This document shows positions 1 through 12,272 of a stretch of DNA of 64,000 nucleotides, one piece after another. Position numbers and translations under genes: made by a program. The DNA is from Onchocerca lupi (taxonomy: Eukaryota; Nematoda; Chromadorea; Rhabditida; Onchocercidae), in the NCBI GenBank assembly GCA_028564675.1, contig JAOVVO010000343.1:1-64000 (forward strand), given 5' to 3'. The notes beneath the pieces are model-generated. The model saw only the letters and a program-made list of their open reading frames with translations, was not told the DNA's origin and did no database searches. Positions within the stretch are counted from its first letter, which is position 1, and each line of letters opens with the position of its first letter.

Positions 1-20
1 GTGACATGACGGAACTTACG

Positions 21-21
<1 letters not shown>

Positions 22-70
<49 letters not shown>

Positions 71-78
71 ACACACAT
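22..78. repeat. (CA)n microsatellite
   Basis: An almost pure CA dinucleotide run near the window edge, followed to about position 145 by impure ACAC/ATAC sequence. It is ordinary simple-sequence DNA with no coding signal. The small open frames at 249-883 are low-complexity translations of AC-rich and polypyrimidine DNA and are not genes. Confidence 0.95.
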
Positions 79-917
79 AACACATATATGCAACATACAC
101 ACGCACACTGCACTCACATACATTGACATACATAGACCGACACAGGCAGATAGACATATATATATATACAAACATAGAATGGAGCAATATTTGACGATGC
201 CTCTGTCTCATGATGAACAAGGTATTGACAGTGTCACTGTAGTTCGTCGTGCGCGAAATGACGGGTAGATTGAAAGGGATGGCACACCTTATTATTGCTG
301 TAACGAACAATCTGTTTCCATCGCAGACACACACATACACAGACATACACACACATTCATACAAAGACAATGCCTACGCAAACAGACACATAATATGTAT
401 ATGTATAAATTATACATATATATCATTATCTTATATATTATATAGATTATATATATTGAGTACTTAAGTATATATATATTCAAGTACTAAATATATTCAG
501 TACTTAAGTATACATATGCTTTGCAATATGTCTATATGCCTTTTTGAATTAATTAATTTTAGTGCAAACTACGGGTAAATTTTACTCGGATTTCTTGCAT
601 AAATATAGACAAGACAGATAGAAGGATGGACAGACAGACATACACACCTATTGTATACATGGAAATGAATGGAAGAAAAAAAAGGTCGACCACTTGCTAC
701 TTGAGGGAAGGCAGAAGGCCGTCATCTTTCTCGTCCTTCCCTTCATCCTTCCCGCTTCTCATCCTCCCTCTCATTCCCTTATCCTCTCCCGATAATCGCC
801 ATTCTTTTGTCTTCTCACCTTCTCTGTCCGTTTATCAATTATTCTATCTTGCGCTCGATGATATCTCAGTTAAGCAATATTAAAATTTCGATACTTATCA
901 CCTCATCAATTGCATGG

Positions 918-1160
918 GTGATAATCTGAATGATAAGCCACCTCCGTCTATGCTTTCTTGATACCCGCAAATATCATCTATCCTCTCTCTTCCCAGCGAA
1001 GTGATAATACATCTTCAACCACGTTCCTTTACCATCCACACAAATCACTTTCCCACCTCCGCAGAGTGATAATCTGAGTGATAGGCCATCTCCACCCACG
1101 CCTCTCTTAACATCAACATATATCACTCTTCTACCTCCTCCTCTCGCGGAGTGATAATTC
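918..1160 (+). repeat. Degenerate minisatellite, about three 65-85 bp units
   Basis: The phrase GTGATAAT recurs at about 918, 1001, 1067 and 1149. Each time it is followed by a pyrimidine-rich stretch with CCACCTCC or CCATCTCC and then ATCAC/ATCAT. The units are about 83, 66 and 82 bp and have diverged. Pyrimidine-rich composition sets the array off from the AT-rich flanks. No function can be assigned. Confidence 0.6.
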
Positions 1161-4029
1161 GATTCGATCAGTTATTCGATTGCAATTGATAGATAGCGAC
1201 ATGTCATTGACACAAATCAATTATTTGGTTATAAAAGGAGGAGAAATGTCACCAATGTTTGTATTCTATTATTGTCCACAAGAATTGTAAGAAACCAAAG
1301 AAAAGAAAAAGAAATTAACTTATAGGGTCAAAGGTTACATTCAAAATTTTACTATTTGACCTCATAGATTTCCATTACTTTTGCATCTTTTATCAACAAA
1401 TTTCATTTCCAATAAATAAATTTGCAGATGAAATAAAACTCAAAACAAAAAGTAGCTGGAATTTGAGTGGTACTGTAATTTTACGTCGTATCAGAGATAT
1501 TAATCAAACATACGTCATGTTTGAATATCATTCAATCAAATGTAACTAAATCGAAAATATTTTTTACTTTTGCATTTTCTTCAAAAAATTCTAAATTTAC
1601 CCTTTCTTAATGATATATAACAATACTTCAGCATAGCATACTTTACTTTATTCATGCTAAAGTAATTATCCAGTGATAACATCGGAATAATTCCTGATCT
1701 AATCGATCAATTAATTAATTAAATTTCAATCACATATAACCTGCTATCCTATAATCTCATAATTTTTGTTAATTTTATCTCAACTAAAAGACAGAAGACA
1801 ACAGAATTGTCGATTGCAACCCGACCATAAGATATATACACATATGTATATCCGTGTGTGTCTGTCTGTCTGTCTCTGTGTGTATTTGCTTGTCTGTCCG
1901 TCTGCCTGTTTAGTTCCGTCTCTATTAGTTAGTCTCGGAAATGCTTTCATTCTACGACGAATAGTTTGGGGGGCAAATCGAACAAAATAATGGGTTTGAG
2001 CAGCTCAAAGAGAGGAATATATGTGTATAAATATATTCTGTTCTGTCCTATTCTATTCCAATTAGCTATCACGAGAATGATTTTATATTCCGGCTTCCGG
2101 AATGGTAATTTCCCTTTTTGACTTCCGGAAAAACGGACGGAAGAGGAAATTATCATTGAATACTAAATCTTTTACCTCTTTACTTTCTCCTTTTCCGTTA
2201 TATCTTCGACTTGACCTAGACAAAATATCGGTCAAATATGTGGAATATTCGTTAAATATTGAAATAGAAACTTTTTGAAGTCATAAGATAAATTTTCAGT
2301 GATAATGGAATTTAAACAATGCAAAAAATACCAGCGCAATATATCAATCTTCCTAATCGTAATCTAACTTCTTTGTCATTCGCGGAAAAAATCGCAGAAT
2401 ATTAACAAATCCGTATTCTATAATCGATATTTTTAAATAATTTCGAAATTTTCAAAGATGGAAACTTTCATCGAATTTAAATTCGAATTCTATCGAATTG
2501 AGCATCCAAAGAAACAATTCATCGATGAATTCTTCAAGGAAATCAATTTTTGCATAAATATAAGTTATGATATCGAGTATTATGAAAGAATTGAAAACTA
2601 AAATTATAATTATTTATCAATGAATAACTTCTTTATAATAAATTTTAACATTTCTATTTTTGAACTAACATATTCTTTTTTAATATTGTTCCAAATTTTA
2701 CAAAAAAAAAAAAAAAAAAAAAAGAAAAGAAAAAACGGTAATAAAGAATTAAAATTTTTAAATTACATCAAAAGATCAATGAATGTATGAATAGTTTTTT
2801 TTTTTTTCGTTATATTCAATAATAAGATTTACACAATTATCATAAATTCTTACAAAAATATCTAAAATCTCTTTCAAAACAGTGATAATAATAATCATCA
2901 TTATAGCAATAATTATAACAATAATAATAATATGGTAATTCAGTAATAATAACAGTAATGATAACAAGTAAAAGGGGTCTTTCTACTATCAGTGATAGGA
3001 AAATTTAGGGTCAGGATTAATTCCCAATAGAGTTTAAAAAAAAATCATTTTAATTAGATTCGAAAACTATTAAAAGTTTTAGATCACTAAAACTATCTCA
3101 TACATATAATAATATGGAAGTAATGTAAATTGAAATCTAGTAATTAATTAGCATTCATTCTTATAATTTCAAAAATATCTTTTTTTATCACACACTTTTA
3201 CATGTATATTTGAAGGGAACGATTTGTTATTTACTTAAAAAAAAAAAAAAAATAAATATTCAACAATTTGAAATTCTCCTGAACTTTCATGAGGATAATA
3301 ATAGGTATTATCGTTATGAGATATCTTGCGGAAATATTTGATATCTTATCAATGAATGATACGATGGTGATTTCAAATTGATGGCAATTAAGATTTTTGA
3401 TCCCAAAATTCGACAATGTAGTAAAATATCGGGAAATAGTAAAATATATTTCTAATCCGAAAGATATTCCTTTAAAAGTGAAATATACCCGGAAAATGAA
3501 TGTGTGATAAGATAATCATCACTAATAATACTATGAGAAATTTTCAAATTTATTTAACGAAATTTTTGTTTCAAAACTTGATAATATCGATTATATGGTG
3601 GAAGAAGAATTAAAAAGAAAGAAAAAATTGATGAGTATCATCAAACTTGTTAATAACTTTTTCTTGGCAAGAATTAAAACAAAAATAAGAGATATATTCT
3701 ACCATTAAAAACATCAAATTCTGATTAAACGTTTTCATTTCAAAATTAATTGATTGAGATGAAAGAGAGAAGAGAAGAAGAAAGTTCCGAAAGAATTTCT
3801 CGTAAAAAAACAAATGATAAATGAATGAAAGTTTTGAGTAAAGTATCGATTATAAGCATTTCATTGCGAAATTAAATTTCTGAAAATTACGACCTTCTAA
3901 AAAGATGTGTGGAATAAAATGTAATCATTTCACAATCAAAATTCCTCATCCATCTATCTTTTCACAAAGGCAACAAAATGGACAAAAATCGATTTGCTAC
4001 GCTCAACCAACCTCGTCAATATTCCTATA
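1161..4029. other. Gene-free AT-rich interval
   Basis: No exon-like open frame with flanking splice sites was recognised on either strand. The interval contains poly-A and poly-T tracts (for example 2701-2722 and 3237-3251) and ATA/ATT-rich simple sequence. Short open frames here give low-complexity I/N/K/F-rich peptides. Confidence 0.6.
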
Positions 4030-4420
4030 TGAACATCGATTTGTTCTATTTATGTATGTGTGTGCATGTGTATGTGTGTATGTGGATGTACGGATATCTA
4101 TTGTAAGTATATGTGTGTGTTGTGCATGTATGTGTATGTGTGTGTGTGCATGTATTACGACATGATATATGTGTGTATGTATATGTATTGTGTGTGCACA
4201 CACATGTGCACACACTTGTGTATGTACATGTGTATGTGTGTGTATGTGCACATATATGTATGAAAAGTGTATATGTGGTGGATATATATATTGTGTATGT
4301 GTGTGTATGTGGATGTATGTATGTGCGTGTATGTGTATGTGTGTATATGATATAAGATATGATATGATATTTATGTGTATATAAATTTATGCATACATAC
4401 ATACACACATATGTGTGTCT
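4030..4420. repeat. TG/TATG simple-sequence tract
   Basis: A 390 bp tract of mixed TG, TATG and GTGCATGT words. Overlapping open frames occur on both strands and in several phases (for example 4046-4408 on the minus strand), all translating to Cys/Val/Tyr or His/Thr/Tyr repeats. Open frames in every phase are typical of a purine-pyrimidine alternating repeat, so none is called as a gene. Confidence 0.9.
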
Positions 4421-7400
4421 TCGAATTTACCTTACCAGGTATGTATGAAAGATGGAAGAAAAATGAAATATATTTGAAATGAAAGATGCGAATATAGAAT
4501 AATAAAAAATGAAAACAAAATATGATGATAAAATGTCAACATTCCAACAAGGTTAATAGTTATAAACATAACATTCATATTTTTCTTCTTCCCACCTGTT
4601 ACAGTTTTCCCCTTCATAATTTAAATGATTCTGTCTAAAAATGATCAATTTTTCTGAAAAGAAAAAAAAAAATCTGATTACTGGAAGAAACGGTGAAAGA
4701 ACAATCGTTGGAAATCGAAAAAATTCAAAAATAGAAAATTATTCGAATTAAAAGAACCAATTAATCAATATCTGATATGATGGGAAAAAAGGAAAAGTAG
4801 TGCTAATTAACAAAGAAAAAATACAATGATTACAGAACTAGAGAAATCATCATTTCACTAAAATGCAAGTAATTCGTAAATTTTCATTTCGCTGCCGCGT
4901 AAAACTTTGTTACAATACAAAGTTTTGGTCGGGTATGGTTATGTTTTAAATTTTATTTTAGAATTTTTGAATTCATTGGATGGACTAAGATAATCATGGA
5001 GTGGATCAGTCGATATAATTGATAAGATGGAATAGATTATAACTTCGAACTATCACAATATTTCTAAGTTTAGCAGAAATATTGTGATAGTTCGATGTCG
5101 AACTGGACACATCCTTAAATTATTAGTGGTGTAAGTTGAAAACTTTCGTTATCTGAAAAAATTAAAGTTACAGTTTGTGACTGGTAAAAAGGGTGGTTAT
5201 GATTTATTGGTTTTTGTTGATAAACATTATCTCAAAGGTCTTTTTTATATCCCTGTCATTACAAATTCTTTTCTGATAAAAACAGAAATTTAGTATGTGA
5301 TACTTTTCTACCGTATTATTCTTCGTATTAGTTTTTCGATATCGTAATTAATCTTCTCTTCTTATATCATAATTAATCTTTTGTTTGAATAGTATAACTG
5401 GAAGCATTTACTAGAAGATATTGGTTGGAAAGCTTATAGTGTTTATTGCACTAAAATCTATGTCACATCCATTATTTAAATTAAATGAACTTAACATCTT
5501 TATAAGCAAAAATTTCAAAGATACCTGTTAGTCATCATTATTCCTTAACAAAAACATTATAGTATCATATTTCTTTAAAAGTATGACGAGATCAGATTTT
5601 AGTTTTTTCTCCGAATGATGGATTAATTTTTATTTTTAATGAATACCGCATTTTTCATATGTAAAAATCTACATTCATTTATTTGCAAATACACAAATGT
5701 ATAATATTCTTATTATTTCATTCCTATTAGCCTATTTTTCATTCATCGTTATTTCTTATGTAGTACATTATTATTATCAGGTACTATTTTACGTGAGAAA
5801 TTACATATGTACGTTTGGAAAAAAACTATAATATATTTTAATAACATTATTTAGTAGTTCAGTATATTCATTATATGTTACAGGAATGCTCGAAATGCGT
5901 CAAAATGGCTATAATCGTAACTGGTTTTTTTTTTTCTTTTTTTTTGATATAACTTTCATGTTTTAAGTGTCATGAAAAATCATTCTATGGTTTATTTTCC
6001 ACCTAGATCTTATTTTTGTTGAAATAGAAAACTAAAAAAGAAGTAATGGAGCGTATTTGTTCCAAAGTTAGTTTAGTGATTTAGGCTAAAATTAGACTGA
6101 AAAGCGGTGGCAGTTAAAAGGTCAAAAAATAGTAGACTATGATTCAAATTACTTAAATGTCACTTTACAAAATGTGCAAATATGTTTTCATTCGACTATC
6201 ATTTAGAAAATAATGACATTTATTCTTTTTTTCCTGTTCTGCTAAACAGTAGAAATTGGAAATCGTTGGAATCTCTTGAGGATTCCCAGGTTATAACAGA
6301 ACGACATACGAAATTGTTTCGGTAAACGAATCTTACTTAGATCGTTAAATGAAAATATTCACGATTTTCTTCCGATTTTTTTAGCAATTATAACTGACAC
6401 TGGAGGAAGAGAGACGTTTGAAGATGTATATTTCGCCAAAATTTGAGTTTTTTGTTGGAATCCTACTAATAACATGAAAAAATGAAACTGTTCTTAGAAT
6501 AATATTATCTAACAATTTTCGTTTTCAACAGATTATTTTTTATTATAGATACTTTGTTGGGATGTTTGATCTTAAGGTTATAGTGAATTCAAATGATACG
6601 ATGGCATTCTTGAACATCAAAAGTTCAACTAGTTTTATGTTAATTATATGTTTTATGTTAAAAACCCCCTTAAGGGTTTTTCTTTTTAAATGAATATTAT
6701 GGAGTTAGAAATAATTATTTTTCCAACTGTTGGGATGAAAACTCTTTTATTTCACTTGCACAGAGAAGAAATATGAAGAGAAAAATTTGAAGAGATGTGG
6801 ATATTTTGCAGGATTATAGGAAACTAGTCTAGGCAAACTTGCGACAAATTGAAGAGTTCACTGAATTTTGCATATTTCCGTCTATTTTCCTTTTCTGAAA
6901 CATTGACTGGCTTCTATGGTTTTTCACAGCAATTTGTGATTTCGGAATTAAACTTAATCTAACGTGAAGAGTTCACCTCGCTTGTTCTGAAGCAGAGAAA
7001 AGAACGTGAAGCAAATACATTGTTGTTTAACAACAAAACAACTTTCGTAGTAAATCTTGCTGTTTAACAAATTCAGAGCTTGGATTGCAAAATATTTTAC
7101 TCGAAGCATAATAAATCGAGAGTTATCTTACTGCTTGATATCAAAGATCAGCTGATAAAACAACCATGTCTATTGTGTGGAAATAATTCATTCTAGGGCT
7201 AAAATAATGTTTATAAAAATCTGCAACCAAACGGAACTTCCCAAAAATGTAAAAAACATTGCAAAAAAAAATTTTTTTTTTGCAATGCATTCAAAGAGAG
7301 TAAAAGAGAATTTAGAAATTTGTATAGCATATGTATGCCGTATATAATACATATATACATATAATATTTGTTTATATTTATATGAAAGGAGCATTTCTAT

Positions 7401-7655
7401 ACTCCAAACTTTGTCTAAACACTATTGAAAGGTATATACGGATATTTCAAGCATTCAATTTTAATGCTTTTATATTATTGATCATTATCGTGTTCTATTT
7501 CCCAAAATTTTCTATTTCCTATTTTATTTGAATTTCATTTTTAAAAATTGTTATGTGCTTGCTTTCCTTTTTTTTTTCTTTAATGATGTTGACAATAAAA
7601 TAATCGAGGCTTACTTTTTCTACTGATTTTCAGGGATTTTCTCCTAATCTATTAA
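4421..7655. other. Gene-free interval upstream of the CISD3-like gene
   Basis: AT-rich DNA without a supported exon. It contains small inverted repeats at 4901-4926, 5046-5094 and about 7256-7287. A 3' splice-like TTTTCAG at 7627-7633, just upstream of the next gene's start codon, marks the probable 5' end of that gene's exon or its spliced-leader acceptor. Confidence 0.55.
5046..5094. repeat. Perfect 20-bp inverted repeat (hairpin)
   Basis: Left arm 5046-5065 and right arm 5075-5094 are exact reverse complements separated by 9 nt. A second smaller one, with 10-bp arms and a 6-nt loop, lies at 4901-4926. They could be DNA fold-backs or a small structured RNA. The arms are short for a pre-miRNA and nothing else supports transcription. 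Confidence 0.75.
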
Positions 7656-10173
7656 ATGGTGAGCTGTACATTGATAAGACGGTTCACTTTTACGCTAAAA
7701 CGATCAAGTAGCAAAAGTGGTTGGGGGCCATATCGTTATTTACGTAAAGGTGATCACTTTGTTGGTATTGAACCACATCCTTTGAAGTATCATGTGGTAA
7801 GCTCTGTTAATTATTCCAATTTGACATAATTCAAAAAAAAATTTTTTTCCCCGAAAATTTATCCTCTCATCATATTTTCGATGGTTGTATTGGTTGACTT
7901 AGATAGATTATATTTGTTAATACGATTGTTTTTTGATAATAAGTGGAAAATAAATTCAAGAAATAAAGTATCTTCAGAACTCATAATTAAAAGAAAGAAT
8001 TTTATTATCTATTTTCTTAATGTTTCGTTACCAATACAATAAACTGAGACAGATGAATTTTGTGAGTGAATGAACATATTAGGAAGCACAGAAAATGATA
8101 AGAATTGTGTGGTAAATGTAGAGTTGTTTATTTTTGGATATATTATTTAGATTTCTAAAGTTTGCATGTTAAAATTGGTTAAATATTTTATTTATGTCTG
8201 TAACATAAAGTAAGCATTTTATTTCCTGAATTTTTTGAATTTATACAAATCTGTTCTCATGGATTTATTTCGGTTTTCACATTTTACAAATTCATGTATA
8301 TTTTGAAAATGAATGAAAACAATTTTTAGACAATTATATATCGATAAATTAAAGAAACGTACAAATAAGCTGCGACACTTCAAGATTATTATTATTATAT
8401 TCAGTAAAAGAATAACAAATGTAAACAAATTTTCGAATAATTAGTAGAAGCTACAAAACTCTAGTTATATATGATGAATTCAAAATCCAATGATTATGTT
8501 TCGAACGTTCATTTTTACAACACAGTTTAAGAGAATAGTTTTCATAAAAATTATCTACATGAAGATTTATATACTGCGGAATGTTATGATTTTTCAGATT
8601 TGGTTAATTTATCTATTTAGTTTTATAATTAATCATTAGTCGAGGTGTAATAGTATATTTATACGATTCTTTACATATACGGCTCCTAATATATCACTAA
8701 ACGAAAACAAAAATTGGACGGAGCTTCCTTTCGATCGGTCTGCTTTCTTCCTAAAATCAACAAAATTTTTAAAATATTCAACGGATTGATTTTTTATCTG
8801 TCATTTGATGAAATTGGTTTCATCGAATGCCTCTTTTTTTTCTAATATTGAATAGAAAATTGGCAATATTTGTAATACAATGAATATTCCTCTCATCGCG
8901 AAGTCATTTGTATCACGCTTGTTCATATATTACATTCCATAAGAAACTTCATAAAACGGATTAATATAATGTGAGAAAAATACTCATTAATAGAGTAATA
9001 AAAAGTCTATTCTTCAACTACTGAATATTCTGCATGGCCCATACAGTAAAAGAAAACATTCATTTACTTGTGTTTTTTTTTCTTTTTTCTAAATGAATAT
9101 TGACAATATAAGAAGATACTTGGATATGGCATAAATTGAATATTTATGCTATTATCGTTTTCATCGATCTTCACACTTTATCATTTCTCTTTATTCATAC
9201 ATAAGTTTATAAATTCAGTTTCAGTTTTTTATGTTTTTTAAATGCAAAATTGTATTTCTTCAAGTTTCTAATTCGAACATAAAGTTGCGCTTTTTTTTAG
9301 TTACATGATAAAAAACCATTGCATAAATACGGATTGCAAGGGACGCATCATTTGCTGCAGGATACCGGAAAAGTTAGCTCAACATTGCCGACCCGAGCAG
9401 TTCTAAAAAAAGACAAGATTTATGCTTGGTGTTCGTGCGGCTACAGTGGAACTCAGGTATTATTAAATCACCATTTCGTTATTTCACATTCTTTTAATTT
9501 AAGTAAATTTTTTGGATCAAATATTGTGAAGGATGTTGGAATTTAAAGTTCATTGGAAGGAAATATCTTGCGTATTTCATGATTAATGAAAATTCGTAAA
9601 AGGTAGAAGTCAGAAAGAGAAGAATTTCATTTAAATGTCTTTAAATATAAGTATGTTATACTTCGGAAAATAATTTGTTTCAGGATAATCGAAATCATAG
9701 ATTTCTTACAAATATATCTAACCGTATTAATTGAAATTTTTACTATCATACGTTCTTTGGAAGAGATAAATTTCTGAATATCTGATTTACTTTTGACATT
9801 TTTCCTTTTTGATTCTTCCAAATCAATGAATTTCAGCCACTATGTGATGGAAGTCATCTTCATTACTATATTCCAACAAATCTACGACCCGTAAGATTCA
9901 TTCCTGACAAAGATATGGAAGTTAGTTCCTGGATTTTGAAAGATAGATTCAATTTTTTCTGGACCAATGTTTCACAGATATCTATTTTTCTGTCAAAATT
10001 TGCTAGAATAGAGGTTACAGAAAATCAAATACAATAAAATAAAGGTATTATTGAGTTTTCAGGTATGGTTCTGTAATTGTAAACAAACAAAAACGCGCCC
10101 ATTTTGTGATGGTTCACATCGCGAAGTTAGTGCAAAGCTCAAAAAAGCTTCTGATGAAAGCGAAAATAAATAA
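7656..10173 (+). CDS. CISD3-like mitochondrial protein with two CDGSH iron-sulphur motifs
   Basis: Four exons: 7656-7796, 9301-9456, 9837-9920 and 10063-10173. All introns are phase 0 and GT..AG, and the product is 163 residues. It carries two complete CDGSH motifs of the form C-x-C-x2-[ST]-x3-P-x-C-D-G-x-H: CSCGYSGTQPLCDGSH, split by intron 2, and CNCKQTKRAPFCDGSH in the last exon. Two motifs in one chain and a basic Arg/Ser-rich N-terminus without acidic residues are the pattern of CISD3/MiNT, a monomeric matrix protein carrying two [2Fe-2S] clusters. CISD1 and CISD2 have one motif and a membrane anchor. The start is the first ATG after the acceptor at 7633. An ATAAA-type polyadenylation signal may lie near 10206. 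Function in iron-sulphur and redox homeostasis is inferred from the family. Confidence 0.93.
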
Positions 10174-10919
10174 CGATGCTAACATGTGATGTTTTGTTTA
10201 ATTGTTAATAAAAGAAGCGATAGGCAAGAAATGATTGGTAATCCCGGAAGATGTTTTTTTTTTTTTTTTTCATGTGTCTTGATATGAAATCAGTCGCAAT
10301 TGTATTTTTTATTAGTAACATGCAATGACATTATTCTCCAGTTCGCGAATTTGTCAAAATTAAGTAAAATGGTTTTCTATAAAAATCTAGGAAGGAGCAG
10401 TAAGATTGGTTTCATTTATGATTTATTTGTAATCGTTGTTAATTTTTCATTTTTTATATATTTTTTTGTTTGTTTCGAATTGATTTCCGTGTTGTCAAGT
10501 AAGTTTGCTTGGGTTTGATAGATTTATGTCAAGAGATTCATACATTATGAGAACTAATTAAATTTTCATTCATTACTGCAAAAGTTGCACTTTTTTTTTC
10601 TTTTTTGCATTGAAAGATTGCAATAAATTCATCAACGATCAGCAAATTTATGAAAAACACAGACAAATGATATGAATTCAAATCATGATTGGTTTAAGTC
10701 ATATATTCTAACTAATAGCATGACAGATTGGAATAAGTTGAATTCTTTTAAAGACTATCAAGAAATAATCTGGTGATTTCTATGATCTTTTGCTTTCATA
10801 ATTTCTGATTCGAATAATTGAATGCTTTTTGCCGCTGTTTTATTTTTTTAATATATTTCATATTTTTTAGCCATTTTAAACTGTATAAATTATAAAATTT
10901 GGAGGTCATTGCATTATTT
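10174..10919. other. Intergenic interval between convergent genes
   Basis: The CISD3-like gene (+) and the small membrane-protein gene (-) end towards each other across this gap. The 72-residue open frame at 10300-10518 is F/I/V-rich and lacks splice or start context, so it is not called. Confidence 0.5.
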
Positions 10920-12272
10920 TCAGTCTCGTTTTTTCGATCTTATCGTTTCCCGACATGGTCCTCCAAATGGTGGCTGAAAAAAAAAACTGTTATAAAGAGA
11001 AAACTTCAAATTTATCAAGAAGGAATTTTAATAGTTGTTTATTGAAAATTGAAAACTTCAGTTGCTCATGTTACTTTCTGACAGTTGTTATTTGTGAAAC
11101 ATAAAAAAAAAAAATGAAAGTATTGTACATAAAATAAGGCAATCGATGATTTAAAACTCATAAACTCATTCCTAATTAGTTTGCAGGCTTGTAGTACTTA
11201 ATAAAATTAAATAAAAAGATATTTTACACGAATCAATGACAAAGCATATATCCCTACATCGAATGCATTGTATTACAACTTACCAAGCTACACTTCACAC
11301 TTCGCGTTCAGCTAATCTATATAGATGTAACAGATGAAAAAAGAAGTAGGTACATCTATCTATATGAAAACATACGCCTGTTCGAATGCAACCTTATGTC
11401 AAAATTTCAAAACAATCGGTGAAGAAGTTGAACATAGATTATTTGTTACTATTATCTAGCAATGGATCAGTGATCGGTTGACCTCACTTCGTCTATCTGT
11501 TAATCGGAGTGCTCGCCTTCTCTGTTCTGCATTATTTTAGAAATATCGCTATCTTTTTCACTCTTATTATCTATCTATATTTAATTGTATTTTTCCTTTT
11601 GGTGGGAAACATGTTTACCCTTATGGAGAATTAAAAAAAAAAAAAAAAAAAAAAAAATTAAATATGTTTATATAGAAACACGCGTCTATTCGAATGTAAC
11701 GTTGTATCAAAATTTCAAATCAATCGGTGAAAAGAAATGTTCTGTCAAAAGCCACAACGAATATTTACATTTTTATTTATATAGATTGATGATATTCAAG
11801 AAAAAGCCTTTTGAATAATACCTATTTACTAGTTAATTTTGCGAAGAAAAAAATTTAAAAAAAAAAAAGGAAGATTTATAGATTTTTGCTTTTAAAGATA
11901 TTGGATATAAGTTGATCCGCATCAATTAGTTAATCTTGGAAGCTAAATTCGTTTAATCATTTTAAATTACTCTTCCTTAATCAGCAAATTCCTATAAGAT
12001 TGTACAAAACTAAAATGAATTTATCTATAAATTAAATTTAAATCTTTCTTTGGAAGAAAAAAAAAGGAAAATTATACCTTTTCTACTTACTTGAATAATT
12101 ATCTTTGCAATTAATTGATTAGTCTTACCTGCACAACTGGTTGATTCAATGGTACTAGAAAATATTGCGAAATTATAATTGCAAAAAACCATGCTGATGT
12201 AAGGAACCAAATGAGCGCAATTGGTGCACTAAAATAATCCCATATGTAAATTTTTTGATTTGTATAATCCAT
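10920..12272 (-). CDS. Small single-pass membrane protein, 65 residues, two exons
   Basis: Exon 1 is 12272-12129 (48 codons, ending CAG|GTAAGA). Exon 2 is 10973-10920, preceded by a poly-T tract and TTTTCAG, with 17 codons and TGA. The intron is phase 0. Residues about 17-40 form one hydrophobic helix (core ALIWFLTSAWFFAIIISQYF), preceded by a short polar N-terminus. The tail is basic: PPFGGPCRETIRSKKRD. There is no cleavable signal pattern, so a single-pass membrane micropeptide is likely. I do not recognise the family. Neither exon forms a long open frame, so the gene is easy to miss. The 1.15 kb intron holds two damaged copies of the interspersed repeat at about 11.3-11.8 kb. Support is the coding quality of both exons, matched splice sites and phase. 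Confidence 0.62.
11325..11815 (+). mobile_element. Two partial copies of the interspersed repeat family
   Basis: Sequence near 11352-11440 and 11660-11790 shares the family core: TATATAGAAACACGCG-like, then TATTCGAATG(C/T)AA, then TCAAAATTTCAAA(T/A)CAATCGGTGA, and in the second copy ATATTTACATTTTTATTTATATAGATTG. A linking segment (11470-11530 and 11600-11625) resembles the copies at 24.5 kb and 61.0 kb. No intact coding frame is visible; the 77-residue frame at 11585-11818 is a translation of the repeat. Probably a non-autonomous element. The whole cluster sits inside the intron of the small membrane-protein gene. Confidence 0.7.

Noticed and set aside
4003..4408. Overlapping open frames up to 120 residues, His/Thr/Tyr- or Cys/Val-rich
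   Set aside because: They are translations of a TG/TATG simple repeat, open in several phases on both strands.
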